In this document: positions 1 to 12,200 of the stretch, piece by piece
Numbering within the stretch: position 1 is the stretch's first letter
Layout: every line of letters starts with the position of its first letter
Assembly (NCBI RefSeq): GCF_047511655.1
Contig: NC_133389.1
Span: 155,635,973-155,699,972 of the forward strand
DNA from: Castor canadensis
Taxonomy: Eukaryota > Chordata > Mammalia > Rodentia > Castoridae
Length of the DNA stretch: 64,000 bases
Direction of reading: 5' to 3'
Notes under the pieces: generated by a model
Databases searched by the model: none
What the model saw: the letters and a program-made list of their open reading frames with translations, nothing else
Told to the model about the DNA's origin: nothing
Translations under genes and position numbers: made by a program

Positions 1-2941
1 ACATCTTAGCTATCTAGGTGGGATTTCTCTTCAGCAAAAGAATTAGGGACAGGTAACAACTTTGCAGAACCCCGCTCAGGACAACTCCCCCAAAAAGCTG
101 CCCTGTTACAGGGGGTAGGAACAAAGAGCATGCCAACTAAAAGAGACCCACTGTTCAACTCAGCCTAAGTGTTTCCTTGAAAGAAAGTCACAGCAGCCAA
201 ATTTTGGAGATTTTTTTCAGAGAAGGTAAAAATGTAAATAGATATACGCATATATAAATGTGTATTTATTTATTTATTTACATATCCACACATAAATACA
301 TAAATATATACATACATTATTTTTAGATAGATAGATAGATAGGATAAGTAACTTGCGTAAGTACATGGCTAGTCAGTGGAGAAGTCATGTTAAAATCTTG
401 GACTGCTGGACTCCAAAGCTGAGCTTTTGAAAGGGCCAGATGGGGAAAAAAGGAATCACTCAGGCTATGGATCTTGAAATACTAGTGTGCTCATCTAGGT
501 AGACATGAGCAACCATGAGGAAATGTTTCAGGCTGTAAGAGTCCCTTCATCTACCAGGAGGTAGAATCACAAAACCCCAGATGGCCCAAACACTGGACCA
601 ATGATTACAATAATGGCCCCTGTCCTCCTTATAGAGCCCACACCCCATATCAACTTCAAGAATTCTCCTTGCGAATGGCTGATATGCAACCTTGCATAGA
701 TGGCCTTAACCTACTGGGAAGGGTGGAGAGAATCAAATGCTCAAGCATCTACCCTCATCTTCTCAAAAGTGCAAGTGTATGACTTCCCACATCCCTCAGC
801 AGCCACGGAGCAGTTGTCAAACCATTTGGGGAAGGGTCTCAAGGGGAGGGTCCTAGTAACCCCACCCCATTGGATAATAAAATCCCCAAACCCCCTCAGC
901 TTCCTGCAGTGCAGTCAGTCCTTATCCAAACTGCCTGCCTCACCTCTTGAGGTGTACTTTGACTTTAACAGAAAATCCTTCATCTGCCTTCTTACTCTTG
1001 GTGATTTGTTTACTGCACCTGGGGAAATGTCAATGTTAGACATTGCACCCAAGGAACACCCCGCCCATCCCCTGGTAACACCCATCCCCTGGAGGGAAGA
1101 GGGAAGGAAGCTAGAAAGGCACAAACCAGGATAAGGGTCAGTAATGTACAGATCAGACACTAGCAGAAAATATTTTTAAATGACTATGAAAGTCAAAACA
1201 CACAGACACACTGACATCTGAAGACTGGCATGAGCACTTGGCAAGATTTGTAATACTTTGGTATGGAAATCAACCAGAGAATAGAAAATGACAGAATACT
1301 CAGAGCCACTGCAACTACTGACATGAAATTCTAATGGGTTAGTACTAACCAATGGTGGCTTCAAGTGATAAAATGAAAACTTATTACCAATTGAAGAAAA
1401 ACACTGACCTGCCCAAAATAAACCCAAACTGAGACACAGAATCCATGCCCAGGCCTTCCTACCAGCCATGTTTCTTTCTATCAATAATTGAAACATCCTC
1501 CAGGCATATTAAAGAAGCCAGAAGTCAAGCTCTGCCCTGCAGGGTGCCACAGGTGAACATTTGCATATGTCAAAGTAAAAAGCATTTCCACCAAACCTCC
1601 CTTGTTCTCCAGAGAAAAGCCCCAGGGCCTTGCAAGCCTTGGCAGGTTTCTGTGACCTTGTGTGCAAAGCAGAAGGTGAGATGCAAACACTTGCACACTT
1701 TCACTGTGTGTGTGTGTGTGTATGTCTGTGACCAGTTGGGTTTACACTACTAAGTAAGGCAATGGTAAGGGGAGAGGCAAGGAGGAAAGAAAGAAAAAGG
1801 AGTGTTAAGAGAAAAGAAGACGGAGATTTCTGCACATAATTTTTCAATTATGCTTCTTTTTTGCCAAAGCCATCCAGCTACTGAGTGACACAGCTATTCT
1901 TAATGCAGTTACACCTTAAGAGAATTTTTTATTGAAAATATGTGTTCTTTTCAAGAATCAAGAGAAAAGCCCCTATGTAGGTGCATGATACAAAGCCATT
2001 AGGCCTAAAGACACAGCAGGATGTACCTTACTGGGTATGAATGTGCCAGGAAAGCCTTGTCCTTGTCAGGTCTTTATAATATTTACACATACCCTGAGTG
2101 ATTTCAATGGAAATGAAGCCTGGAGGAGTTCATGGGGACAATTCACAACAGCCACAAAGCAAATCTCTTGACTCAGACCAGTAAGTATCAGGTAGTAAGG
2201 GACACCCTAGGCTTGATTTATGGGGAATAAAAAGGAAATGACTTAAATTAATCTTCAGTATTTGCAAAAGGAGAATCTTAAGAATCTGCAAAGTCTCCAC
2301 AGAAACAATCTTCTACAGGTTTTCTGTTCTACAAATGATCAGCTGCAAAGGTTGAGCTGCAGGAAATTTAAAACACAACGAACCATAATTCAAAGCAGTT
2401 CCCTGGAGGAGAGAGGGTTAGAAGGAATGAAGCATTTGACCCAGATGAAAAACTAAAGCCCAGCTGTCCATTGCCCACTGTTACAGAGCCTCCCCCACCG
2501 AGGCCAGGCTCACAAATACTAAGTTTTCCCCCTGAGATTTCAAGAGGGTTCTTTCATCCCACTTCTTGAAAAAAAAAAAAAATTTCTATCTGATAACTGT
2601 TTTTAAAACTTTTTTCTTTTTTCTTATGCACTGAGTGCTTGGGCCAAAAAATTCATTCAGTCCTCTTTCCAAACACCTGTGTGGTACACCTATTTGCATA
2701 CATGACACAGGTGCTGGTCACTGGGCTGTGGGCCTGCCCAAACTTATTTTGCAATAGCAAGGAATGAGAAAAGACCAATGAGTGATGGATAGCAATGGGC
2801 AGGGGGACCAACATGACTTCCTAACAGTGACTATAAGTTCAAGGGATTTGGAACTTCATGGTACTTCTGACAACCACAGTTCAGGCAGAAGCCTGGATGC
2901 ACAAAATTTAAAGCATACTGGATTACAGGAAGGCTCATTTC
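1..2941. other. Intergenic DNA, no gene seen
   Basis: No exon, RNA gene or clear transposon is recognised here. There is AT-rich low-complexity DNA with TTTA and GATA units at about 262-343 and a short (TG)n at 1705-1720. The open frames in this stretch are short and resemble no family I know. Old diverged repeats could be hidden here. Confidence 0.6.
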
Positions 2942-3010
2942 CTGGTCTCAGTGATGAAGCACTTGCCTGACATGCTAAGGCCCTGGGGTTGCACTCCCCC
3001 AGCAGCTGAA
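2942..3010 (+). repeat. Degenerate ID-like SINE
   Basis: The wording 'gaagcacttgcctgacatg' followed by 'aaggccctggggtt' matches the middle of the ID-type tRNA-like monomer seen dozens of times in this window. No clean target-site duplication is visible, so it is old. A purine-rich run follows it directly. Confidence 0.6.
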
Positions 3011-3075
3011 AGGAAGGGCAGGGCAGGGAAGAAGGGAAGGGAAGGGGAAGAGAAGGAAAAGGAAGAAAAGAAAAA
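3011..3075 (+). repeat. Purine-rich (GGGAA)n low-complexity tract
   Basis: About 65 bases of almost pure G and A, in units such as gggaa and ggaaaa. It probably grew from the tail of the preceding ID-like SINE. Confidence 0.8.
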
Positions 3076-3098
3076 CCAGGAATATCACTAACCCTTCT

Positions 3099-3558
3099 GT
3101 AGTGGATTTTGGAGCCATGGATTAATAAAAGAATTTACCAAGATGGGAGAGTGGGAAAAAGCAAAGATTTATAAAGATGTCATCAGAAGGGGAAAAAATG
3201 GCAAGCAGCTGGGCAACTGAGCATAGTGCACCAAAGACAGGTCAAGAGTAGGTTTTATACCTTGAATAGTTAGGCAACTTTTGATTGACTGTCTCCCTTT
3301 TTGATGCCTCTCCTGATTGGTTGTCTCTTCCAGGGATCATGGTTTGAATTTCATAGGCAGGAACATTTTGGGAGCTTGGCCATATTTCCTCATTTCAGTA
3401 TTCCATGCACTTGGCCAATCCTTTTCCATTCCACCTGACTCTTGGTATTTTACTCCCAACATGCCTCCATATGTGGGGGGCTTTCCTCTACACCTTCCTC
3501 CACTCTTTTCTTTTTGCATAGGCTTATGAAAGAGAGACTAAATGTCCTGTCAGGAAAC
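3099..3558 (-). mobile_element. Candidate solo LTR (old endogenous retroviral LTR)
   Basis: Read on the minus strand, this stretch has promoter-like order: a CCAAT box (reverse of ATTGG, 3316-3320) about 55 bases before a TATA-like gtataaaa (3260-3253). The span can be drawn from TG to CA on the plus strand. The ten bases around the CCAAT box are identical to those in the candidate LTR at 15276-15685. There is no coding sequence, and I do not see a convincing target-site duplication. It could instead be a chance promoter-like region. Confidence 0.35.
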
Positions 3559-3837
3559 AACTAAGGGACAGAAGACATTTCTACCTAGCCAAGAAGAAAA
3601 TACACACACATATATAAATGAAAGAAGCATTTGCATACATCAAGCATGTATTTCTTTATTAGGTTATGAAGAAACGGCACAGAGGAAGTGTTAAGTCATA
3701 TCTCATTTTCCACTGGAAGCACTTATTGGACATGTGCAAGTATGGGTCTGCTCCTTTATGCTTATTAATTTCTCCATTTTCACTTCTGATTTTTATTGCA
3801 TGTTATTTGTTTTCCTTATCAAACTGTCATTTTGCTT

Positions 3838-3920
3838 TTGGCAGGGCTGGGTTTAAACTTAGAGCTTCATACTTGTTAAGCAGGTGCTCAATCCACTTGA
3901 GTCACACCCCAACCCTCATT
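3838..3920 (-). repeat. ID-type SINE
   Basis: The plus strand shows the reverse complement of the ID monomer: 'gggtttaaacttagagcttc', then 'cttgttaagcaggtgctca', then 'cacttgagtcacacccc'. It is diverged. Confidence 0.75.
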
Positions 3921-5142
3921 TTTTTATACACGGTAACATATCTGTGATTAGTTTGCCTGCAAGTTTCTTAATTCTTTTTTTCTAAATAGCAACAGATGTT
4001 TATTTGTTTATTCGATGAAAACTCCATTTTCCAAGTGTAAAATGAAGAGTGTATTATGAGAGGAGTTATTTGGAAAAAGAGAATCTTCAAATCTAGATTC
4101 GTGTAATGAGTCTTCTGCTACAGTTTACTCTGAAGAGAAATGGGAAACCTGGAGTAATATCACAGTAACTGAAAAATTCTCTGGGAAAATATTTTTTTGC
4201 TCCGAAAGAATGTTGAAAAACAGCATTTCACATTAAGGCTGAATCAAACTATAAGTCAAAAGCAGACATCCACAATTTCTCCTGATTCAATCTGACACAA
4301 AAAGACTAAGAAAATATCATTACTTTCATACTTGGTTATAATAAAAATTCCACTCAAATTATACAGTTAAAATGGATGATTTTTATGGCCTGTAAAATAT
4401 AACTCAATAAAGCTGTTAAGTATTCTACTTGAGTCATTTTTTCATTAGTATTTTCAAAACATAAATCCATAATTTATAGGTGGGATAGCTGTGTTTCTGT
4501 GAAGCTAAATGACTCCACTTATCCAAAGAAGGTGAGAAAAATCAGGCCCCAAATGAAAAGCCCAGACCTTTCTGTACTTTCTTCCTCAGGTTTGGGTATA
4601 AAAGAACCCAATCTATTTCCAATGTCTGCAATTTTCCAAGACAGGAGGATAATTAAACCAAGTCTGCATGACTTTTTAAGAAAAAGAACCAGAAACTAAA
4701 GTCCACAGTCTCAAGCACTCCTTTCTCCACTTCCAGTTAACCATTAACTGGAGTGCACAAACACGGACTTCGGCTTCTTCTCCGCGCTTCCCTATGTCCC
4801 ATGGCACACCTTTTTCTTCCCCACGTCTACCTCCCAACCCAACCTGCTAAATGTTATCAGATGCCAACCTTTCACAGGAAGTTCAACTCAACTGAACAGT
4901 GGGTATTAGAAGATAGAAAAAAATTCTGCAGCAACATTTTGAAAACGCTGTAGCTGTTCAGCAGGCCATTATGCAGTGATTATGCTAGAATGCAGCCCTG
5001 GTAGCAGACAGATCTGCTAAACCAAAAGAAAGTCCTCTAATGAGACTGTGCTCAAACTTGTATTCACACTGGAACCCCTTGGGAGCTGGTTAAAATGCAA
5101 ATTCTGATCCTTTATGTGTGAGGTGGGCTCTGAAGTTCTGCA

Positions 5143-5182
5143 TTGTGTGTGTGTGTGTGTGTCTGTGTGTGTGTGTGTGTGT

Positions 5183-5216
<34 letters not shown>

Positions 5217-5226
5217 CTGTGTGTGT
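5143..5226 (+). repeat. (TG)n microsatellite
   Basis: About 84 bases of TG dinucleotide with a few TCTG interruptions. The histidine-threonine open frame on the other strand is a by-product of this repeat. Confidence 0.95.
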
Positions 5227-5228
5227 AA

Positions 5229-5290
5229 AGACAGGGTCTTGCTACGTAGCCTAGGATGGCCTCAAATTCACGATCCCCCTGCCTCCTGAG
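5229..5290 (-). repeat. B1-like SINE fragment
   Basis: The plus strand reads 'agacagggtcttgctacgta', then 'ggcctcaaattcacgat', then 'cctgcctcctgag'. This is the reverse complement of the 3' half of the 7SL/B1-like monomer. Confidence 0.75.
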
Positions 5291-6081
5291 GAGAGGTTTC
5301 AAGCTCTCATAAGGCACTGCTGCTGTCCCTGCTGCAGTGACGATGCCGTAAGTAACAAGGTTCCAGAGTAGACAGAAACATCGGGCAAGGCCACACACGT
5401 GATTTAACGTTTCCTGGTCCCCAGCATAAAAAAAAGTAAAAAGAAAAAGGCAAAATTAATTTTAATGATATATTTTCATTTAATATAGTTTCGGTCACTA
5501 GTTAAAAATATTATCATTTCAATATGGAAGAACCAACATAAAGAATTTATTCATGAGATATTTTACAATTATTTTTTCATACTAAGTATTCAAAATCTGG
5601 CCTGACTTTGCCCTTACAGTACATTGCAGTTCCAACAAGCTATGTCCCGTGGCCTGACTGTCCCCTGAGACCAGGGGGACCAGAACAGCACAGTTCTGGA
5701 CCTACTCAGCCAACACAAAGGGGAATGATTCTTGTTCTGCTCTGTTCATTCCCACTGAGTCTGCCAAGAAGCCATGGAGTCTCAGAAAGGAAGAGGAGAA
5801 ACACCATGGCTTTTGAGGTCCACTTACCAGAAGGAGGGAGGGGACAGAGGGTGCCTATCATTGGAGAGCGAGAGGTGGTCAAGCCCTAGGGCTGAGAGAA
5901 AGAGGCAGCTCAACAAAGAAGCCCCCAGAACTCCACAATGGCTTCCCCATGCCTGATTCCTTGGAGCCTTTCTAGCCCCTGAGCTATTGGTTTGGTGCCC
6001 CAGACCCTTGGTCCCCCACCAAACTCACCAGTCCTGTGGCCTGAATTTAGAGTCAATAGTGAAGACAAAGAGGGAAAGAAA

Positions 6082-6168
6082 GGGCTTGGGAGTGGCTCAA
6101 ATGATAGAGGACCTGCCTAGCAAGTTCAAGATCCTAAGTTCAAACCCAAGTCCTGTCCAAAAAATAAA
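6082..6168 (+). repeat. ID-type SINE
   Basis: Shows 'gggagtggctcaaatgatag', 'cctgcctagcaag' and 'aagttcaaaccc', followed by an A-rich tail. This is the tRNA-like monomer with recognisable A-box and B-box regions. Confidence 0.8.
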
Positions 6169-6532
6169 TGAGAGAAAGGAAAGGAGAAAAGTAATTAAAA
6201 GAAAAAACAAAGAGGAAAGAGAATGTGGACCCCACTATTATGTATAACTAATACCTGGTAATCAAAAATAAAGTCTAAAAAGAAAGAGGAAAAGGTATCT
6301 TGCTTTCTCACTGCCTTAAGCTTGGCTTTCCGACTTTACACAGAAGATAAAATTTGGAAACTCAGTTTTCCTACTTAGCCTAGAGACAAGAGGCTTCAAG
6401 CTATGACATTTACCCTCATAAAGCCAGCATAAGAGTCACACTAGACTCGTCTACAGAATGTGCTTTTGGACACCAGGAATTACAGTAGCATTTACTGCAC
6501 ACTTCTGAAAGGAGGACCACCAGCCCTTCCTT

Positions 6533-6553
6533 GAAAATTTCCCCGGAGAATTC
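6533..6553 (+). repeat. Target-site duplication, 5' copy, of the full-length L1
   Basis: These 21 bases begin gaaaatttcccc and end agaattc. They recur directly after the L1 poly(A) tail at 13565-13585, with two mismatches (gg versus aa in the middle). The pair fixes both ends of the L1 and shows insertion by target-primed reverse transcription. Confidence 0.9.
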
Positions 6554-7998
6554 CAAGATGGCGGCTAGAGGTAGGAAGCAGAAAGCGAGCCTCCTATAGT
6601 GAAATCTTGGAGAGACGCTGGAGACACACTTTGCAGGCATAATCACCGAGAAAAGGCATAACTGTGACCCCTCCACATCTCCAGCCGGCGCAGAGAATCT
6701 CCACTTCACGTTAAATGGAGAAACGAGGAGGCCCCCGGGCCGCCAGTGGCCGGCGCCCATATGGCTTGGGAAGACGCGGACCAGGTGAGCTTCGCGGTAC
6801 CGCGGTAGCCCCACAGACAAGCCTGGGCCAGAGCAGCATAGCCCCCTGGACAGACTGACCTCCACCCGGGAAAAAAAGAGAAACTGAGTACTAAGCAATA
6901 AGAACAGTTAAGACGCTGGAAAGAGGGTGGGGCGCCCTGAGCGCTGAAGATTGGGGGAAAGGCATCCTTCCCGGGACTGTAAATAAACGAGCCGGGCGGG
7001 CTGGAGAGGCTCTGGCGGGAGCGGGGCGCGCCAGCAACCAGGAGCGGGGACGCTTGTGAGAGGAGGGAAGACCCACTTCCCACGTGAACTGTAAATAAAC
7101 ACGCAGGCCTGACAACGCGGGGCAGTGTCGCCTTTCCCAGTGCTTGGAAAGGGGAAAGGCTGTAGCAGAGGCCGCCGCACAGGAGAACTCTGAGCAAACA
7201 AAGCCTGTGGGACCAGGTGAGCGCTAAGCTCACCCCAGAGATCTGCATAAATAACGCCGCCAGCTACAGGCTGAGAGCAGCAGGCAGGCGAGCCACAGTT
7301 GCAGATACCACTCTCAGAACTGCCTCCAGACGCTTTTTTTTCTTTTTCTCCCTACCTTTGATGAGAGAACAACCGAATTACACCTGCAAGCCGAAAAACT
7401 TACTGAAACTGTATTGCATTTGAACTGGGGACACTTGGTGGGGCTTTTTTTTTTATTTTTTCTTCTGTGTGTGTGTGAGTGTAGTTTTGTTCTACTTTAT
7501 GCATCCCCTTTGATGAGACAACTACAGAACAACATCTGAGGCACCAACTCCAGGACTGGAGATTAAGACGGACATCCAAGTTATTAAGACTGAAATTGCA
7601 TTGCATATAAACTTGGAAGTTTTTTGGGTTTTTTTTTTTTTAATTTCCTATTTTCCATTTTATTTTAATTCATTTTTATAAATAGATATTACTTTCATAT
7701 ACTTATTTTTTATTTTTTTTATCTTTGATTTTCAATCCTCTCTCTGTCTCTCTATTGTCTGTTCAGCTTACTGTCGATTAGTACACTAACACTCCCTGTT
7801 TATACCTTTGAAACTCTCTTGTCTGATACCTTGTTCTGCTTTCTCCCTCTTGTCTGTATATTTGTTTTCCCCTTTTCTTTAACTTCTTGCTTTCCATCTC
7901 AGCTCACTCTTCCATTCTCAATATTACCATTGTTATTATTACAAGCTAGAAAATACTTAATTACACACAGTACAGGGACAGTAACAACACCAAGAACA
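6554..7998 (+). promoter_or_regulatory. L1 5' UTR and internal promoter region
   Basis: The element opens with caagatggcggctag, the YY1-type AAGATGGC motif known to position transcription of human L1. About 6650-7260 is rich in CpG and in Sp1-like GC runs. Two imperfect internal duplications are visible. ACTGTAAATAAAC occurs at 6976-6988 and again at 7088-7100, 112 bases apart. A longer block starting 'cctttgatgaga' near 7355 recurs near 7507. From about 7620 the leader becomes T-rich. Promoter activity is inferred from the family, not shown by the sequence. Confidence 0.75.
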
Positions 7999-9201
7999 AT
8001 GATAGGAAGACAGAAAAAACAAGGAAACCAGTTTCCCCACAGCAAAAAATTAGTACAGGAACCAGAGGGGAATGAAGAGAACAGAAACTCAGAGCCAGAC
8101 TCCAACAAAATGAAGATAAACTATGCCAAAGGACCCAATGAAGCCTACAAGAATAATTTAAAAGAAGACATACTACAAGAACTCAATGAGAATTTTATAG
8201 AGATGATACTGGATAGGGTCAACCAAAATGTACAGGAGACACTCAAGAAATTCCAAGACAATAAAAATAGAGAATTTGAAAAAGCAAAAGAAGAAATAAA
8301 GGAAACCATAGAAGCACTGTATAAACACCAAAGTGAAAGAGAGAACACAATGAATAAATGGATAAATGAACTCAGGACAAAAATAGACAACAATAAAGAA
8401 GAAAACAGCCAGGATATGGAAAACCTCAGAAAAAAGAACGAAACAGAACTGCAAAACAAAACGGAAGGCCAATCCAGCAGAATAGAACAAACAGAAGACA
8501 GAATCTCAGAACTTGAAGATGAAATGGTAATTAAAGGAAAAACCGAAGAACTATTAATTAAACAACTCAAGACCTGTGAAAAGAAAATGCAAGAACTCAC
8601 CGACTCCATCAAAAGACCAAACTTGAGAATCATGGGCATCGAAGAAGGAGAAGAGGTGCAAGCGAAGGGAATGCGTAATATATTCAACAAAATAATAACG
8701 GAAAATTTCCCAAACCTAGAGAAAGATATTCCCATACAAATGCAAGAGGCCTCCAGGACACCAAACAGACCAGATCAAAATAGAACTACTCCACGACATA
8801 TCATCATTAAAACAACAAGTTCAGAAACTAAGGAAAGAATATTGAAGGCTGCAAGAGAGAAAAAACAAGTAACATACAAAGGTAAACCCATCAAAATCAC
8901 AGCAGACTTCTCAACAGAAACATTAAAAGCAAGAAGAGCGTGGGGTGAGATCTTCCGGGCACTGAATGAAAATAACTTCAACCCCAGGATACTCTACCCA
9001 GCAAAGCTATCATTCAAAATAGATGGAGCAATAAAAGTCTTCCATGATAAGCAGAAACTAAAACAATATGTGACCACAAAGCCACCATTACAAAAGATTC
9101 TGCAAGGGATCCTGCACACAGAAAGTGACACCCAACTTAACCATGAAAAGGCAGGCAGCACCAAACCACAGGATAAGAAAAAGCAAGACAGTAGAGAGTA
9201 A
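7999..9201 (+). CDS. L1 ORF1 protein (RNA-binding, trimeric chaperone)
   Basis: ORF1p coats L1 RNA as a coiled-coil trimer and acts as a nucleic-acid chaperone in the cytoplasmic L1 particle. This frame codes for 400 residues. A charged N-terminus is followed by a long Glu/Lys/Gln-rich coiled coil (about residues 60-200). Next comes an RRM-like domain opening with NLRIMGIEEGEE (208-219), then the C-terminal domain (about 300-375) with an FNPRILYPAKLSF stretch (327-339). I chose ATG 7999 because it has A at -3. The frame stays open for 60 codons upstream, to ATG 7819, but that part is hydrophobic and unlike ORF1. Met38 (position 8110) is another possible start and would give 363 residues. No internal stop or frameshift is seen. 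Confidence 0.9.
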   Translation: MIGRQKKQGNQFPHSKKLVQEPEGNEENRNSEPDSNKMKINYAKGPNEAYKNNLKEDILQELNENFIEMILDRVNQNVQETLKKFQDNKNREFEKAKEEIKETIEALYKHQSERENTMNKWINELRTKIDNNKEENSQDMENLRKKNETELQNKTEGQSSRIEQTEDRISELEDEMVIKGKTEELLIKQLKTCEKKMQELTDSIKRPNLRIMGIEEGEEVQAKGMRNIFNKIITENFPNLEKDIPIQMQEASRTPNRPDQNRTTPRHIIIKTTSSETKERILKAAREKKQVTYKGKPIKITADFSTETLKARRAWGEIFRALNENNFNPRILYPAKLSFKIDGAIKVFHDKQKLKQYVTTKPPLQKILQGILHTESDTQLNHEKAGSTKPQDKKKQDSRE

Positions 9202-9251
9202 CATCAAGTTAGGTACACACAATCAAACCTTCAAACAACTAAGATAATTAA

Positions 9252-12200
9252 ATGGCAGGAATCACCACATACCTATCAGTACTAACACTTAATGTTAATG
9301 GACTTAATTCACCCATCAAAAGACACCGTTTGACAAAATGGATTAAAAAAGAAGATCCAACAATTTGTTGCTTACAGGAGACTCATCTCACCGACAGAAA
9401 TAAGCATATGCTTAGGATGAAAGGCTGGAAGAAGATTTACCAAGCTAATGGCCCCCGAAAACAAGCAGGAGTAGCAATACTTATCTCTGACAAAGTAGAC
9501 TTCAAACCTACATTGATCAAACGAGACAAAGAAGGACATTCCATACTAATAAAAGGGGAAATAGACCAAAAGGAAATAATAATCATCAATCTGTACGCAC
9601 CCAATGTCAACGCACCCAATTTCATCAAACATACCCTGAAAGACCTAAAAGCATATATAAACGCCAACACAGTGGTTGTGGGAGACTTTAACACTCCATT
9701 ATCATCAATAGATAGGTCATCCAAACAAAAACTCAATAAAGAAATCCAAGATCTAAAATATGCAATAGATCAAGTGGACCTAGTAGATGTCTATAGAACA
9801 TTTCATCCAACCTCTACACAATATACATTCTTCTCAGCAGCCCATGGAACCTTCTCCAAAATAGATCATATCCTAGGGCACAAAGCAAGCCTCAGCAAAT
9901 ATAAGAAAATAGAAATAATACCATGCATACTATCTGACCACAATGCAGTAAAAGTAGAACTCAACAACAAAAGTAAAGACAAAAAACATGCAAACAGCTG
10001 GAAACTAAATAACTCATTACTTAATGAAGAATGGATCATCGATGCAATAAAAGAGGAAATTAAAAAGTTCCTAGAAGTCAATGAAAATGAAAACACAACC
10101 TACCGGAACCTATGGGACACAGCTAAGGCAGTCTTGAGAGGAAAGTTTATAGCCATGAGTGCATATATTAAAAAGATTGAAAGATCCCAAATCAATGACC
10201 TAATGATACATCTCAAACTCCTAGAAAAACAAGAACAAGCAAATCCCTAAACAAATAGAAGGAGAGAAATAATAAAAATAAGAGCTGAAATCAATGAAAT
10301 AGAAACCAAAAAAACCATACAAAGAATTAATGAAACAAAAAGTTGGTTCTTTGAAAAAATAAACAAGATCGATAGACCCCTGGCAAACCTGACTAAAATG
10401 AGGAGAGAAAAAACCCAAATTAGTAGAATCAGGAATGCAAAAGGGGAGATAACAACAAACACCATGGAAGTCCAGGAAATCATCAGAGACTACTTTGAGA
10501 ACCTATATTCAAATAAATTTGAAAATCTAAAAGAAATGGACAGATTTCTAGATACATATGATCATCCAAAACTGAACCAAGAGGAAATTAATCACCTGAA
10601 TAGACCTATAACACAAAATGAAATTGAAGCAGCAATCAAGAGTCTCCCCAAAAAGAAAAGTCCAGGACCTGATGGATTCTCTGCTGAATTCTATCAGACC
10701 TTTAAAGAAGAACTGATACCAACCCTCCTTAAACTGTTCCATGAAATAGAAAGGGAAGGAAAACTGCCAAACACATTTTATGAAGCCAGTATTACACTTA
10801 TCCCAAAACCAGGCAAAGACACCTCCAAAAAGGAGAACTATAGGCCAATCTCCTTAATGAACATTGATGCAAAAATCCTCAACAAAATAATGGCAAATCA
10901 AATTCAGCAACACATCAAAAAGATTATCCACCACGACCAGGTAGGCTTCATCCCAGGGATGCAGGGGTGGTTCAACATACGAAAATCAATAAACGTAATA
11001 AACCACATTAACAGAAGCAAAGACAAAAACCACTTGATCATCTCAATAGATGCAGAAAAAGCCTTTGATAAGATCCAACATCATTTCATGATAAAAGCTC
11101 TAAGAAAACTAGGAATAAAAGGAAAGTTCCTCAACATTATAAAAGCTATATATGACAAACCTACAGCCAGCATTATACTTAACGGAGAAAAATTAAAACC
11201 GTTCCCTCTAAAATCAGGAACCAGACAAGGATGCCCACTATCTCCACTCCTATTCAACATAGTACTGGAATTCCTAGCCAGAGCAATTAGGCAAGAAGAA
11301 GGAATAAAAGGAATACAAATAGGTAAAGAAACTGTCAAAATATCCCTATTTGCAGACGACATGATCCTATACCTTAAAGACCCAAAAAACTCTACTCAGA
11401 AGCTTCTAGACATCATCAATAGCTATAGCAAAGTAGCAGGATATAAAATCAACATAGAAAAATCATTAGCATTTCTATACACTAACAATGAGCAAACGGA
11501 AAAAGAATGTATGAAAACAATTCCATTTACAATAGCCTCAAAAAAAATCAAATACCTAGGTGTAAACCTAACAAAAGATGTGAAAGACCTCTACAAGGAA
11601 AACTATACACTTCTGAAGAAAGAGATTGAGGAAGACTATAGAAAGTGGAGAGATCTCCCATGCTCATGGATTGGTAGAATCAACATAGTAAAAATGTCGA
11701 TACTCCCCAAAGTAATCTACATGTTTAATGCAATTCCCATCAAAATTCCAATGACATTCATTAAAGAGATTGAAAAATCTACTGTTAAATTTATATGGAA
11801 ACACAAGAGGCCACGAATAGCCAAGGCAATACTCAGTCAAAAGAACAATGCAGGAAGTATCACAATACCTGACTTCAAACTATATTACAAAGCAATAACA
11901 ATAAAAACAGCATGGTACTGGCACAAAAACAGACATGAAGACCAGTGGAACAGAATAGAGGATCCAGATATGAAGCCACACAACTATGAGCAACTTATCT
12001 TTGACAAAGGAGCTAAAAATATACGATGGAGAAATAGCAGCCTCTTCAACAAAAACTGCTGGGAAAACTGGTTAGCAGTCTGCAAAAAACTGAAACTAGA
12101 TCCATGTATATCACCCTATACCAAGATTAACTCAAAATGGGTCAAGGATCTTAATATCAGACCCCAAACTCTTACGTTGATACAAGAAAGAGTAGGAAAT

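Larger units (their letters stand above)
3921..6532. other. Intergenic DNA with minor repeats
   Basis: Apart from the (TG)n, B1 fragment and ID SINE listed separately, nothing is recognised. The open frames at 5608-5956 show no family signature and no splice context that would make them exons. Confidence 0.55.

Noticed and set aside
700..1134. Plus-strand open frame of 144 codons
   Set aside because: No recognisable domain and no splice or codon-usage support. It lies in repeat-bearing intergenic DNA.
5090..5398. Minus-strand frame with long His-Thr repeat
   Set aside because: It is the translation of the (TG)n microsatellite and a B1 fragment.
8145..8735. Minus-strand frame of 196 codons, Ser/Phe/Leu-rich
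   Set aside because: It is the shadow of L1 ORF1 on the opposite strand; A-rich sense DNA gives few stops in antisense.
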